Source: Anthopleura xanthogrammica (taxonomy: Eukaryota > Cnidaria > Anthozoa > Actiniaria > Actiniidae). From it: a stretch of DNA of 64,000 nucleotides. Shown piece after piece: positions 31,013-41,403 of this stretch (position 1 is the first letter of the stretch; the number at the start of each line of letters is the position of its first letter). The notes beneath the pieces were generated by a model. That model searched no databases. It was not told the DNA's origin and saw only the letters and a list, made by a program, of their open reading frames with translations. The DNA lies in the NCBI GenBank assembly GCA_964019055.1, contig OZ025211.1, positions 10,948,400 to 11,012,399 of the forward strand, read 5' to 3'. A program made the position numbers and the translations under genes.

Positions 31013-31531
31013 TCAGTACATTTCAGATCCCCAGCTGGGTACCTGGTGCTGCACAGCCAACCCTTGCTGTTCCCCTGTCAGTTCCATTTCCGGAGCGAGA
31101 GCTTCAAAAATAGAGTTTAATTCAGAAGTGGTGAAAGTTCTAGGTAAATAGTCTTTTTCCTGTTTCTCGTAATTTTGCGCATTGCCATTGTGCTGCTGAA
31201 GGATTTGAAATGATCCGGAAAATGGAGGCTTCTGATGAACATTGGTATTCTGAGACTGAGTTAAGAATTGTGACTCGTCTTTGGACACCGACTCCGGTGA
31301 CTCTTCCATGCTGGTTACCTTCTGCAATTCCATATCTATTGCTCTAATTGCCGACTTTAGTGTTGTCCATTCGTCCAACGTCAAAGACATTCCTGAATTG
31401 GTAAGAACAGTTTTGCCACTTGATACATCTTTCTTTTGCTTGCGAAAATATATTTTCTTCTCATTTCGAAACTCCTTCACGAAAATAACGTATCCTCGGA
31501 CTCCTAGGTTTATTGCTTTTCCAGAAGACAT
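31013..31531 (-). CDS. PC4-like protein (right arm, identical copy)
   Basis: Encodes the same 172 residues as the left-arm gene with no difference, in inverted orientation, so the two genes converge on the spacer. Identity of the arms means recent formation, gene conversion or template switching during element replication. Confidence 0.6.
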   Translation of the reverse strand: MSSGKAINLGVRGYVIFVKEFRNEKKIYFRKQKKDVSSGKTVLTNSGMSLTLDEWTTLKSAIRAIDMELQKVTSMEESPESVSKDESQFLTQSQNTNVHQKPPFSGSFQILQQHNGNAQNYEKQEKDYLPRTFTTSELNSIFEALAPEMELTGEQQGLAVQHQVPSWGSEMY

Positions 31532-32024
31532 GTTCGCTAATTTTTGTCTTTACTCTGAACTATCGGAGTGCAACTGGGACTAATCGAACTGTCGTATCGT
31601 AATTCATTTTATTTGTCTTTAACTATTCTAATGACATCACATAATATTTCAAAATATTTTTTCTTCCCACGAGAATGTTTGGAATTCACTCTTTTCGTAC
31701 TTTGACCTCTATCCTACATTCCTTTCATCCTCTAAAGTATTTCTCCTCTTCAAGACCATCCCTCTCCCTACATTCTCAAGGGGGTATTCAGGAATTTAGA
31801 CCACCCCTCCCCCTACATTCTCAAGGGGGTATTCAGGAATTTAGACCACCCTTCCCCCTACATTCTCAAGGGGGTATTCAGGAATTTAGACCACTCCTCC
31901 CCCTACATTCTCAAGGGGGTATTCAGGAATTTAGACCACCCCTCCCCCCGCAATCACACCATACGGGGGGGGGGGGGGGGGGGGTTCACTACTTACAGTG
32001 ATACCTCTATTACGTGGACCCCTT

Positions 32025-32287
32025 AGGGGGCTTTCATTTATTACTGTGGGGGGGGGGGGGTCGGCAATATTTGGGAGGATCACATTACTTGTAGGAGCTA
32101 TATAGGGTTTTTTTAACTAATTGTTTGCAGCTTTATAAGAGTTTAGTAGTAAACTGGAAGAAATATAGGGGGATTATAATTTTTTTTTTAAATAGGAAGG
32201 GGGGGTGGGTCAGTAATATTTGGAAAAGACTACAGATTATTTTGCCAACCTCCCCCCCCCCCATACAGTAATAAACTAAAGCCCCCT
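32025..32287. repeat. MITE with G-tract subterminal sequence
   Basis: Left AGGGGGCTTTCATTTATTACTGTGGGGG pairs with right CCCCCATACAGTAATAAACTAAAGCCCCCT. Non-coding, next to the palindromic element. Confidence 0.7.
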
Positions 32288-32956
32288 TATTACAGTTATG
32301 ATTGTTTATTCCCACCGTGTTTGGGCTCATAGCATTTAAAACAAAAATTTGTTCTGAAGTCAACGAATTTTTGGAATGAAACAAACGAACAATAATTGGA
32401 CGGGTGCCCGAGAGGAAGCTTTTTAAGTAAAGGAAGAATTTTTAAGTAAATAGCGGTCGATATATATAGCAGTTACGCTGGCGTTGCACAGAGTCACCTT
32501 AAATTTGTGTATCCTACTTACAAAGAGCAGTGGCGAAACTAGGAAATGGTTCTACGGGTTCCAGAATCCATTTCCATGATTGCATTTTGTGAAGTATTTT
32601 ATACAATGAATGTATATGCAAATACGACTAGGAACCCCCTGCACAATTCCTAGTTACGCCAGTGCAATTCGTTATTATTCATCAATTTTTGTAAATTTGT
32701 AAATAAAAGTTAAGTTTAAATAAATAAATAAATAAATAAAATTGCCTAAATGAGAGATTCCTTATATTTGCCTTCACTGATAATACAATATTACTATATA
32801 ACGGAATTTATGCAAGTGATTAGTTGCTTAAATTCTGTTATATAATATGTACATAAGTAATTATTTGCATAAAATATTCTGTTATATATTCCATTTTATT
32901 TGCATAATATGCGAATATAAATGACCCCAATTGTTTGTAGGCAGATGCTAAAAATA

Positions 32957-33050
32957 TGAAATATGATCAGCTAACTGTTCCTTTCTCGGTTGATATCACG
33001 AATGTCTTTGATGAACGTTCTGGAGAAAGACGTCATCTGCTTGACTTTTT
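32957..33050 (+). pseudogene. Fragment of a type I methyltransferase copy
   Basis: About 31 codons from the motif MKYDQLTVPFSVD to HLLDFF, preceded directly by the AATTGTTT-containing spacer and followed by type I-type II spacer. Both gene ends are deleted, showing that a complete duplicated unit once stood here. Confidence 0.85.
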
Positions 33051-33243
33051 TACCTTTTACCTTTTTTAACAATAAGACAATTCTTCACGTGAATTTTGTT
33101 CAAAAATTTATCAAAATATACAACAGTTCATTGAACACAACGTGTACGTGTACTCATTAGATATTCATGTAACCACACGCAATTTGCTCAACACAGTCTT
33201 TAATTTGCTCCAAATCAGTAAGCGCATAGAAGTTTGAGAAGCC

Positions 33244-33252
33244 TATATAAAT
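33244..33252 (+). promoter_or_regulatory. Putative TATA box of second type II copy
   Basis: TATATAAAT, 38 bases before the ATG, in the same context (TTGGTAGCC...CTACCAACCTAC) as the first type II copy. Confidence 0.5.
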
Positions 33253-33289
33253 TGGTAGCCGCATCAATTCTACCAACCTACAAATAGAC

Positions 33290-34978
33290 ATGGCAGAAGA
33301 AGCAGCCTTCTCTTTGATGAATAGCTATACACTTGGTTTCAAAGCATATTATAATTTGACAGACGCTCGAAAAAATCAGCTCGCGTGTCTACAACAACAC
33401 GTACCAATTGCGTTAGAAAAGCTCCAACTTGGTGAAAACAAACGGTCAAGATTTAACATCATCGCCAGAAATTCCGAACCATTTTGGGCGGAGCTTATTA
33501 TTCATCATTTTTACCCTGTCAATCAAGCAATTGTGTAGATTCGATTGTGATTGGGCTATTGTGAATGTGACAATTGAATGTTTACCTTTCCGGAACGTTG
33601 CGATAATAATGGCGTCTCGACAAGAAAAAGGGTTTTATTTGGCATTAAATAGCACTTCCACAGTTGATATTTTACCCAAGATTTTAAACAAGATTGAATA
33701 AATGGAATAAACAACTTTTAGAAGAGTTCAGTGTGAAAATGCGCTTCATCTTGTACTCCAAAGTCAAGTTACATCTCAAGATGGAGGCAGAAATGGAAGC
33801 CCTGTTAATGCTAAACTTCACCTCGTAAAACCGAGACGAAAATTTAATTCTTTCTTCTGAAATTTCGTGAAATGCTCAAGACATACTTCCTCAATCGATT
33901 GGAAGTTCGGGAAGGAAAAAGTGTTTGACTATTTTGAGCTGAGAGCCGAAGATGTGAGACCAGGTTCAGGTATTCTTATGATAATCCACTGTAATGTCTG
34001 ACTATTATAGTCATTGGCATTAAAATGTAATTACCGAGCTGAAAACTATCACCAACGGAATTAAATTGAGATCAAATGAAAGTTCGAATACACTTTATTG
34101 TATTTGAGGTTCGGGCTGGCTTATTTATCCAGTTAAAATTAAAATATTTTACTTTATCGAAATTTCTCAATACTTTTCCCACCATATTTGAGCCCTGAAT
34201 TTTCTAAGTATCATGACTTTAACTGCGCATGTCCGTTCGGAATTTCTGGCGATGCCTTAGTATCGGACCTGGAGATGGCTTTATGGACCAGGAAATGCTA
34301 AAGATTGTACAAGAAGGATATTTGAATGCCAAAGGAGTTGAGATCCTGAATACAGCAGTCGAACCGAATTTTGACTTCCTCTGTCAATACAAAAAATCCA
34401 TCGAAAGACAATCGAAAGGCGAACGGTCAGTCGAGTTTGATTTGAAGCCAATAACATTTGAGAAATACGCAGAAAGTAAGCACGATCATAACCAGTACGA
34501 CATGGTCCATGCCATACACAGTCTTTACTATGTGGATAGCATCGAGTCTACATTGAAGCATTGCTATTACAACGAACTGGGAGAAAAAGGATTGATTGCA
34601 TGCGTGCTTGAAAACGACTCCGATTTAGTAGGGGTAACAAGTTTGATCTTAGAGAAATGTCGCCCTGAATGCCAAAGAAAGACTTGGACTAACCCAGCAG
34701 CAAATCTCATACACTTGGTCGAAAAGAATTCTATGAGGTATGAAAACGTAATTTTTCCTTTCTCGATTGACGTGACAAGCGTTTTCGATGAGAGTTCTGA
34801 GGAAGGACAACATCTGCTTGACTTTTTGATTCATGAAGATAATTATCGGCAAACAGCCAACCAAAATGAGGTCAAGGAGGTTTTGAAGATGTTAGAAGAC
34901 ATCACTAGTGAAGACGATAATGGAAGGTTGATTGTGAATTGTACTAACGAACTTATATTGATTTATAAAACTCCATGA
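33290..34978 (+). pseudogene. HNMT-like methyltransferase, type II copy, split by a TIR element
   Basis: Codons 1-57 are at 33290-33459 and the rest at 34255-34978, ending in a normal stop with the intact C-terminal strand (NELILIYKTP). A 795-bp inverted-repeat element separates them just before the SAM-binding motif (SIGPGDGF). No GT-AG borders are present, so it is not a normal intron. Apart from the insertion the copy is open and nearly identical to the DIRS-interrupted one. Precise excision would restore the frame (inference). Confidence 0.88.
33460..34254. mobile_element. TIR element with CATCGCCAGAAAT ends and no target duplication
   Basis: Perfect inverted ends of 20 bp (CATCGCCAGAAATTCC...). 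The flanks AACAT and CCTTAG join exactly to the uninterrupted sequence of the sibling copy (AACATCCTTAG), so no bases were duplicated. Internal sequence has only short open frames. Related ends occur at 39694-40561. Confidence 0.8.
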
Positions 34979-35542
34979 TGGGATTGGGATAAAACTATTA
35001 TAAAAATGATTGTATATTGGTTAAGCATCGCTTCTAATTTATGTCATTTATGGAATTATAGATACTATATTTGTTCGAGGTCAAGTTTTATAATTAAGCT
35101 TTAAGAGTCTACAGTGACATTGATTAGCACTGTACGAGTAGCAACACTATTTGGTTACGACTGGTATTCTTGTAGTTATGATCATGGTTTGCAATTTCAA
35201 AGGTGGAGGAAAGGGGGAGGTTAAAGTTCCTTTACAACATCTGACAATATTCTCAGTAAAGATTTTACGTGAAATGAAATGAAAGACAACGGATGCAACT
35301 CAAGCAAAGAATCTTATTATTCTCAAGCATACAAAACGTGGTCAAAATAGGTACATATTGCACGCAAGCATACATGATGATTGAGACAAAACCTTAGTTG
35401 TTCGCTGATTGGCTTGTTCACACATGACGAAAGTAACGAAATCACCGCGTTTTGACTACTAATTGACAAATGCAGCTTTGGTTACTCAAGCGGTTCGTAA
35501 ATCTAAAATATTTATGCTTCAAGGTTTTAAAAACCTCTTTAA
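34979..35542. repeat. Duplicated spacer (copy of 19286-19785 region)
   Basis: Near-identical to the flank beyond the DIRS-interrupted copy, but without the poly-G MITE; ends in the TTCAAGGTTTTAAAAAC leader of type I copies. Confidence 0.8.
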
Positions 35543-35651
35543 ATGATCATGGCAGAAGTAACAGACTTCAGTTTGATTGATAGCTATTTACCTGCTTTAA
35601 AAGCTTATCACAATGTCGCGGACGAGCAGAAATATAGCCTTTCGTGTCTAC

Positions 35652-36919
35652 GGCTAGCAATCTAGACGATATTCAATTATGTCTAAACAAAGACTTAGAA
35701 AACGTTCACAAATGGTTGAGAGCAAACAAACTCACTCTAAACATGACTAAGACCGAGTTCATGCTTATTGGATCTAGACAGAGGCTAAGTACTTTCACAG
35801 ATTCCCCAAAAATTGCAATCAATGATGTTCAGGTTAATCAGGTCACAACCACAAAATCACTTGGAGTGATCATTGATGACAAACTCCACTGGAACAGTCA
35901 CATCGAGAAATTAACAAAGAAGGTCGCTTCTGGAATCGGTGCCATTAAATGAGTAAGGCACCTTGTTCCTCAGGGGACCTTGCATTTAATGTACCAAGCC
36001 ATGATACAACCACATTTTGATTATTTGCAATATTGTCTGGGGAAACTGTGGGATTACACTGCAGGATAAGTTACAAAAACTACAAAATAGAGCAGCCAGT
36101 GTTTTGACCTTCTCAAACTATGATGCTGATGCTGGGTGTTTGTTTAAACTAATTGGAGCGAAAAATCTTGTTCGCCAGCAGCAAGTTCAAAGACGGCTAC
36201 CATGATTTAAAGGTCCCTACATGGGCTAGCTCAAGACTATCTGTGCTCTAAGTTTGAAAACCATGAATCAGTGTATAACCTGAGGGACTCTGAAAATAAA
36301 CTAAATGTTCCATTACCGCGCACAAACTATTAAAAAAATAGCTTTAGCTATAGTAGTGCCATTCAATGGAACAGTCCCGGGGGAGGGGGGTACTCCCTAT
36401 AACGGACTATACGGGGTTGCTCCGCCCGAAAGGGGTACATTTTTCAGGCCGCACGTATAGCAAAGGGGTGGAAAGTTGTGAGTTATGGTATAAAAAGGGG
36501 TAGATTTTCTTCAAAGGTATATGAAAGGGGTACCTTTTCAGGCAAAAAGGTATATAAAAGGGGTACTTTTTCGCTGAAATTTGGTATAGAAAAGGGTAAG
36601 GGGTCGAGAGTCCGGGCGGAGCATCCCCGTATGAAACGACCCGAAGTACCCCCATCCCCCCCCCCCCCCGGGAACAGTCTCTAATGTGGAGAAAGACAAG
36701 TAGAGCCCCTTGGGAAATTCAAACGGTTACTCAAACAAGTAATTTAAGGCACGGCATTCGTGGAAAGCAGCTTTTATTTTTTACAGCTAGTGTGTTTTAT
36801 TGTAGATTATTAATAGATTAGTAGATTATTATTTTTATGATTGTAATATTTATACTATAGCTGATGAAATGTCCATGTTGAAATAAAGATTATCTATCTA
36901 TCTATTTATCTATCTATCT
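35652..36919 (+). mobile_element. 5'-truncated non-LTR retrotransposon (jockey/CR1/L2-like)
   Basis: The open part encodes the RT thumb region (DLENVHKWLRANKLTLNMTKTE, then SLGVIIDDKLHWNSHI), after which degenerate frames continue the family signature (QPHFDY, WGNCGITLQDKLQKLQNRAAS). It ends in a TCTA tetranucleotide tail, as many LINEs of this group do. A poly-G MITE is nested at 36377-36670. It lies in sense with the host gene fragment and no clear target duplication is seen. Confidence 0.85.
36377..36670. mobile_element. Poly-G-ended MITE with perfect 9-bp target duplication
   Basis: A 294-bp element from CCGGGGGAGGGGGGTACTCCC to a C tract ending CCCG, flanked by GGAACAGTC on both sides. 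Internal AGGGGTA-type motifs repeat about every 20-30 bases. Nested in the LINE. Confidence 0.88.
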
Positions 36920-36971
36920 AGCAACACATTCCAACTCCATTAGAAAAGCTACAACTTGGTAAAGACGAAGG

Positions 36972-38563
36972 CGGGTATTCTTCGAGTTACGCGCTTCGAG
37001 TTACGCGCATCGAGTTACGCGCTTTTCGAGTTACGCGCTCGACCACACCCAAATTTGTCTTTGCGCGTAACTCGAAGACACTAAAGGTTGTTTGTGAGTT
37101 CGAGTTTTCCGCACATCGCGTAACTCGAACACGGTAAGAAGTTTTAATGAATTCGAGTTACGCTCTACTGCGAATTCTAAGTTTAAAAGAGCAATAATTT
37201 CAAGTTTTTGATTCTCATTTATATTTTCTGTTTATTTTTATTACCACTACTTTTCAAAAATATATCATATGATCTAACACATCACGGACAAAGTATTTTG
37301 TAATAATTGAGGTTGAATATTGAGGTTAAAATCTATAATAATGGAAATTAGACGGCTCGCAGTCGATCTGTTCACATTTTTAATTAAGTATATTAGTGCA
37401 TAATGTTCGTAAACCCTTTGATGCACGTTTTTTCGCTTGCGTGACCACGAAGCAATGTCTCCATGTCAAGGTTGGACTTGATGTGTTCATATATTTACTG
37501 AATCTTATCAAGGTCAACCTCTACTTGGAGCTCACTCAAACGAATTCGGAAAGGTGTATATACCTTTTAATTTTTCACATTATTTTTGATCTTCGTGAAA
37601 ATTAAAAAATGTGAAATGTGCTAGATTTTCAACTGCAAAGCAAAAAGAAGTCTTTCGAAATAATTCGAACACAAATGAAATACGAACTTAAGTAGACAGT
37701 AGGCCCAGTACGTGATTGACATAAGAAAACAAAATTTGTGATCGACGTTTAAACTGGTCAAGAAACAAAAATAAATGTTAGTAAATGTAAATGACGGTGG
37801 GAACAGGGAACACTGATTGACTTTTTATGTTGTTGCAATATTATCACTGACTATCATTACCATTATTATCTTTCTCTTCTTACTAGTATCTGACCCCTAG
37901 TATCTCCAGCAAAGTGATTAAGAAACTTTGAACATTGATATATTTAGGAATATTTTAAATATCAATTATAGTTACTGTTAATTTTATGCCGGATCATTTG
38001 AACTTTTAATATAGTCACAAGAATTTACCAAGTTTTTCGATTCTTGTCGTGATTTTTTCAAAACGATTCATGTCAATTGTACCTTAAAGATTTACTTTTA
38101 TAAGTTTTTATTGACTTTTATATCTAATTATATAAAATGGCTAATTGATTTATTGCAAATAAAAGAAATGAATAAAAATTTCTATTTATTCTTTGTATAT
38201 TCTTTTTTTATTCGCAGTAGAGCGTAACTCGAATTCATTAAAACTTCTTACCGTGTTCGAGTTACGCGATGTGCGGATAACTCGAACTCACGAACAACCT
38301 TTAGTGTCTTCGAGTTACGCGCAGGGCGGGGCAAAGACAAATGTGGGTGTGGTTGAGCGCGTAACTCGAAAAGCGCGTAACTCGATGCGCGTAACTCGAA
38401 GCGCGTAACTCGAAGAATACCCGATCCCCACAAACACTCCTTTAGTGTCTTCGAGTTATGCGCAGGGTGTGGCAAAGACAAATGTGGTGTGGTCGAGCGC
38501 GTAACTCGAAAAGCGCGTAACTCGAAGCGCGTAACTCGAAGCGCATAACTCGAAGAATACCCG
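36972..38563. mobile_element. TIR element with arrays of TTCGAGTTACGCGC iterons
   Basis: The left end CGGGTATTCTTCGAG... carries four tandem copies of a 14-bp TTCGAGTTACGCGC-type unit. The inverted array stands at the right, ending CGAAGAATACCCG at 38423. Inverted homology extends to about 230 bp (to the GAATTCGAGTTACGCTCTACTGCGAAT motif). A second partial copy of the right end follows to 38563. The AT-rich centre (37200-38200) has no gene. Iterons at both ends look like transposase-binding sites; superfamily unknown. Confidence 0.8.
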
Positions 38564-38569
38564 ATCCTA

Positions 38570-39480
38570 CCCGAGGTTGAGTAGTAGATAATTCAGCATT
38601 TGTTAATATTTGTTAAAGGTTAAACCACGGGCGCCAGAGTCGCCTCCACGTTTGGATTAAAACTAACGCTTTATTTTCTTTTCAACGGTCTAACTATGAA
38701 AGCTGCTTTGGTACGGCTTACCTTTAGTAGTGAATAAACATCTAGCTCTGATTTCAATCTCGTGATGTTTGTCTGTTTAATATTAAGAACCGATCGTGTA
38801 CGTGTCACTCGGAATTAATCGGTAACGTACTTAACGGGGCCCCGAAGGAGAGAAGAGGAACAGGGTACGAAGCTAGCCTTAATGCTATTGTTTTCAGTCT
38901 GCCGAAATCCGTACTAGGTTTACGTCACTGCTATTGACAGTGATGACAGATTTTTCAGTTCCGCGAGATCTCGTAGTTATCCGACACCGCCGACGAAGTC
39001 TTCACATGAAACCATTGATCTGTCAGATCGTTGACATGAATTTACTAAAGTCGGCAAGAAAATCAACCGTTCAATGTGAAATCGTTCAGTACCCAACAAA
39101 TCTTACTTTCAGTAAATAAACTGATTGGAAGCGCTACTTTCGCTGCTTGGAAGTAAAACTTATAATCTCTTTAGTAGCCAACGGAAAACCTTCTGAGCTT
39201 GAGCATGATACTATCGTAAGACAACTACCCCCGCTAAGAGCAACATGGCACATGAAGACAAGGGACGTCGATACCCAGCAAGACACAGGAGCCCACCAAA
39301 ACGTTATATGTATGAACAACATTAGAACAGTCATAAGAGACATGAACATTAAGAGACACTATTTGAGTTTAATTTTGTATCACCTGACAGTGATTACATA
39401 GCTAAGAAGGGAGGAAATATTAGATTTGCATTGATTGACACATGTAATTGTATATGACGCTTGCATAATTAAACACAAAT
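38570..39480. other. Possible LTR-retroelement relics
   Basis: On the minus strand TGGCGCCCGTGG (38636-38625) resembles a tRNA primer-binding site, preceded by about 300 bp with an AATAAAG signal, as an LTR would be. On the plus strand a short open frame (39147-39401) contains DTGAHQNVI, like the active-site motif of retropepsins. The two signals face opposite ways, so at most they are fragments of different elements. Confidence 0.25.
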
Positions 39481-39521
39481 ACACCACAGAATTTGTATAT
39501 GTTCTCATCATATAATTATAC

Positions 39522-39590
39522 GATTTTTATAAATCAATTTAAGCTCGTCAGTACAATTATCGATCAGCCTTCCATTATCATCCTCAGTAC
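39522..39590 (-). pseudogene. Isolated methyltransferase 3'-end fragment
   Basis: About 23 C-terminal codons (EDDNGRLIDNCTDELKLIYK-like) repeat the end of the adjacent inverted copy and are more diverged; a remnant of a further duplicate. Confidence 0.75.
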
Positions 39591-39617
39591 AGATGTAATA
39601 GTCTTATCCCAATCCCA

Positions 39618-41403
39618 TCATGGACTTTTATAAATCAATATAAGTTCGTTAGTACAATTCACAATCAACCTTCCATTATCGTCTTTACTAGAGCATTGCC
39701 AGAAATATTGGACATTGTCAGCGGTGTTACGTTTGAATGAAAATGAAGTGGTTTTCTAGAGGAAAAATATAACTACATGGTTTCCAAGCACATATTTATA
39801 TTCAACTATGATGTTAGTAAAACAATTCTTGCCAAAAAATAGTTACTTGACAATCAAAAGAACAACTATTATTTTTCTGTTGATAAGCCTCACCACAGGA
39901 AGCCCATGAAGGACAAGAAACAAGTTTCAAACGTAAATCGTTACTTTAAGCTTCCTTATTGTATCTCAGCAGTCAATAGGAGCTTGTAAAAACAAAATGG
40001 CGATATTTAGGGGGTTTTGAAGCTGTTTGGAGCAGTTCTCTGTGGTTTCTTGTCATTTTTAACTGAAAACTACGAGCTAACAACGCGTCGAATCGCTTAA
40101 AATTTAACCTAACTTCAAGCTTCTTGGGAACCTACATTCTGAAGGCATGCTGTCTATTTTGAGCGGTTTTGGATTTATTAAACACTCGTTTGGTGATATC
40201 GAGGTGGAGCTCTTTTACTTTTAAATTTTTTCGAGCTCAAATAAGACGATTTTGGGGTCAAGTGTGGCCAGATTTATAGACGATGTATGGAATCTAGAGC
40301 TTTCGAAGCCTTTCGAAGGCAAGTAGTCCGGGAACCAATATGTCGCATGATTCAATGATTATTTTACGCTTATTTAGTAGCTTGTAGGGTGGGTTGTTTG
40401 TCGCGATGTGGAGCTCAGAGGAAATAAAACCCTATTCGCCGTAAATAGAGGAAGCTCTATATTCCCCATACATTTCCTATAAGACTCGGCGGCTATTTTG
40501 TAAGCTGAAACGCATCATTGCGCATGTATGAGCAGGCTCATGTCCCATATTTCTGGCAATGATGTCTTCTAACATCTTCAAAACTTCCTTGAGCTCATTT
40601 TGTTCAGCTGTTTGCCGATAATTATCTTTGTCAGCAAAAAAGTCAAGCAGATGACGTCCTTCCTCAGAACTTTCATCGAAAACGCTTGTCACGTCAACCG
40701 AGTAAGGAACAGTTACCTTTTCATACTTCATCGAATTCTCTTCTGCTACGCGTATGATATCTTCTGCAGGGTTACTGGAGGCCTTTCTTTGTAATTCAGG
40801 ACGGAATTTACTTGCGAATGAAGTGGTTACTCCAACTATATCGGAGTCGTTTCCAATGTAGCACGCAATCAATCCTTTATCTCCCAGTTCGTTGTTATAG
40901 AAATGCCTCAATGTAGACTCGATGCTATCCACATAGTAAAGACAGTGTATGGCATGGACCATGTCGTACTGGTTATGATCGTGCTTACTTTCTGCGTATT
41001 CTGCGAACGACATTTGTTTGAGATCAAAGTTAACTGACCTTTCCTTTGACGACCCTTTGTTCTTGATTGCTGACCTTTCAATGGATTCTTTGTACTGACG
41101 AAGAAACTCAGTATTCGGTTCAACGGCTGTGTTCAGGATCTCAACTTCTTCAGCATTCAAATATCCTTCTTGCACAATCTTCAGTATTTCCTGGTCCATA
41201 AAGCCATTTCCAGCCCCAATACTGAGTACGTTAAATCTTGGTTGGTCTTTACCAAGTTGTAGCTTTTCTAATGCAGTTGGAATGTGTTGTTGTAGAGAAG
41301 CTAGGTTGTTCTTGTGCTCATCCGTGACATTGTGAAATGCTTCGTAAGCAGACACATAGTTAGCTACCAAAGGAAACTCTTTCACTAGTGTTGCCATGAT
41401 CAT
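39618..41403 (-). pseudogene. HNMT-like methyltransferase, type III inverted copy, C-terminus displaced by a TIR element
   Basis: 41403-40562 encodes residues 1 to about 281 in one frame: SAM motif NVLSIGAGNGF (Asn replacing Asp of GAGDG), AVEP, VHAIHCLYYV and HLLDFF. After LEDI a zero-TSD element intervenes, and the original last codons with the stop lie at 39693-39618. Reading into the element gives an alternative 26-residue tail and stop at 40477. The most diverged copy in the cluster. If the tail is tolerated it could still be expressed, but loss of the last strand makes that doubtful. Confidence 0.85.
39694..40561. mobile_element. TIR element with CATTGCCAGAAAT ends and no target duplication
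   Basis: 868 bp. Ends CATTGCCAGAAATATTGGACAT / ATGTCCCATATTTCTGGCAATG. Flanks TACTAGAG and ATGTCTTC join exactly to the ancestral reading (TACTAGAGATGTCTTC in antisense of other copies). The ends match those of the element at 33460 over CATYGCCAGAAAT. No transposase. Confidence 0.8.

Larger units (their letters stand above)
29598..31993. mobile_element. Palindromic Polinton-like element with 6-bp target duplication
   Basis: A 2396-bp element with termini AGTAGTGAACC...GGTTCACTACT flanked by TACAGT on both sides. Arms 29598-30514 and 30986-31993 are inverted copies that look identical over the coding part and surround a 471-bp spacer. The AGTAGT start and 6-bp duplication match the Polinton at 20734. 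Just inside each end is a poly-C/G tract and a 45-bp tandem repeat, two units on the left and four on the right. No capsid, ATPase, polymerase or integrase gene is present. Confidence 0.8.
26745..32928. mobile_element. Large composite TIR element with 8-bp target duplication
   Basis: A 6184-bp block starting GGGGAATATATATAG and ending AAATGACCCC. Its ends are long imperfect inverted repeats (about 150-190 bp, sharing the ATATGCAAATAAAATGG and AAATTCCGTTATATAG motifs). AATTGTTT precedes (26737-26744) and follows (32929-32936) it; the unoccupied site with one AATTGTTT is at 10444 in the duplicated spacer. No transposase was found; the contents are a TTAA element, minisatellite, palindromic element and MITE. 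An 8-bp duplication would fit hAT-like or Zisupton/KDZ-type transposition, but the superfamily is open. Confidence 0.75.
35543..36966 (+). pseudogene. HNMT-like methyltransferase, type I fragment hit twice
   Basis: Codons 1-36 (35543-35651) match the intact copy up to the LQQH region. A 5'-truncated LINE follows; coding sequence resumes at 36920-36966 (AGCAACACATTCC..., CAACTTGGTAAAGAC) and is then cut by the iteron-bearing element. The downstream part of the gene was not found. Non-functional. Confidence 0.85.

Noticed and set aside
29917..31583. 100-aa frames antisense to the PC4-like genes
   Set aside because: Perfectly duplicated only because the arms are inverted copies; no domain and weaker composition than the PC4-like frame.
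33460..34254. Intron in the type II methyltransferase
   Set aside because: Borders lack GT-AG or AT-AC, the ends are perfect inverted repeats, and all sibling copies are intronless here.
36407..36684. Reading frames across the poly-G MITE
   Set aside because: Open on both strands because of periodic AGGGGTA motifs; no domain.
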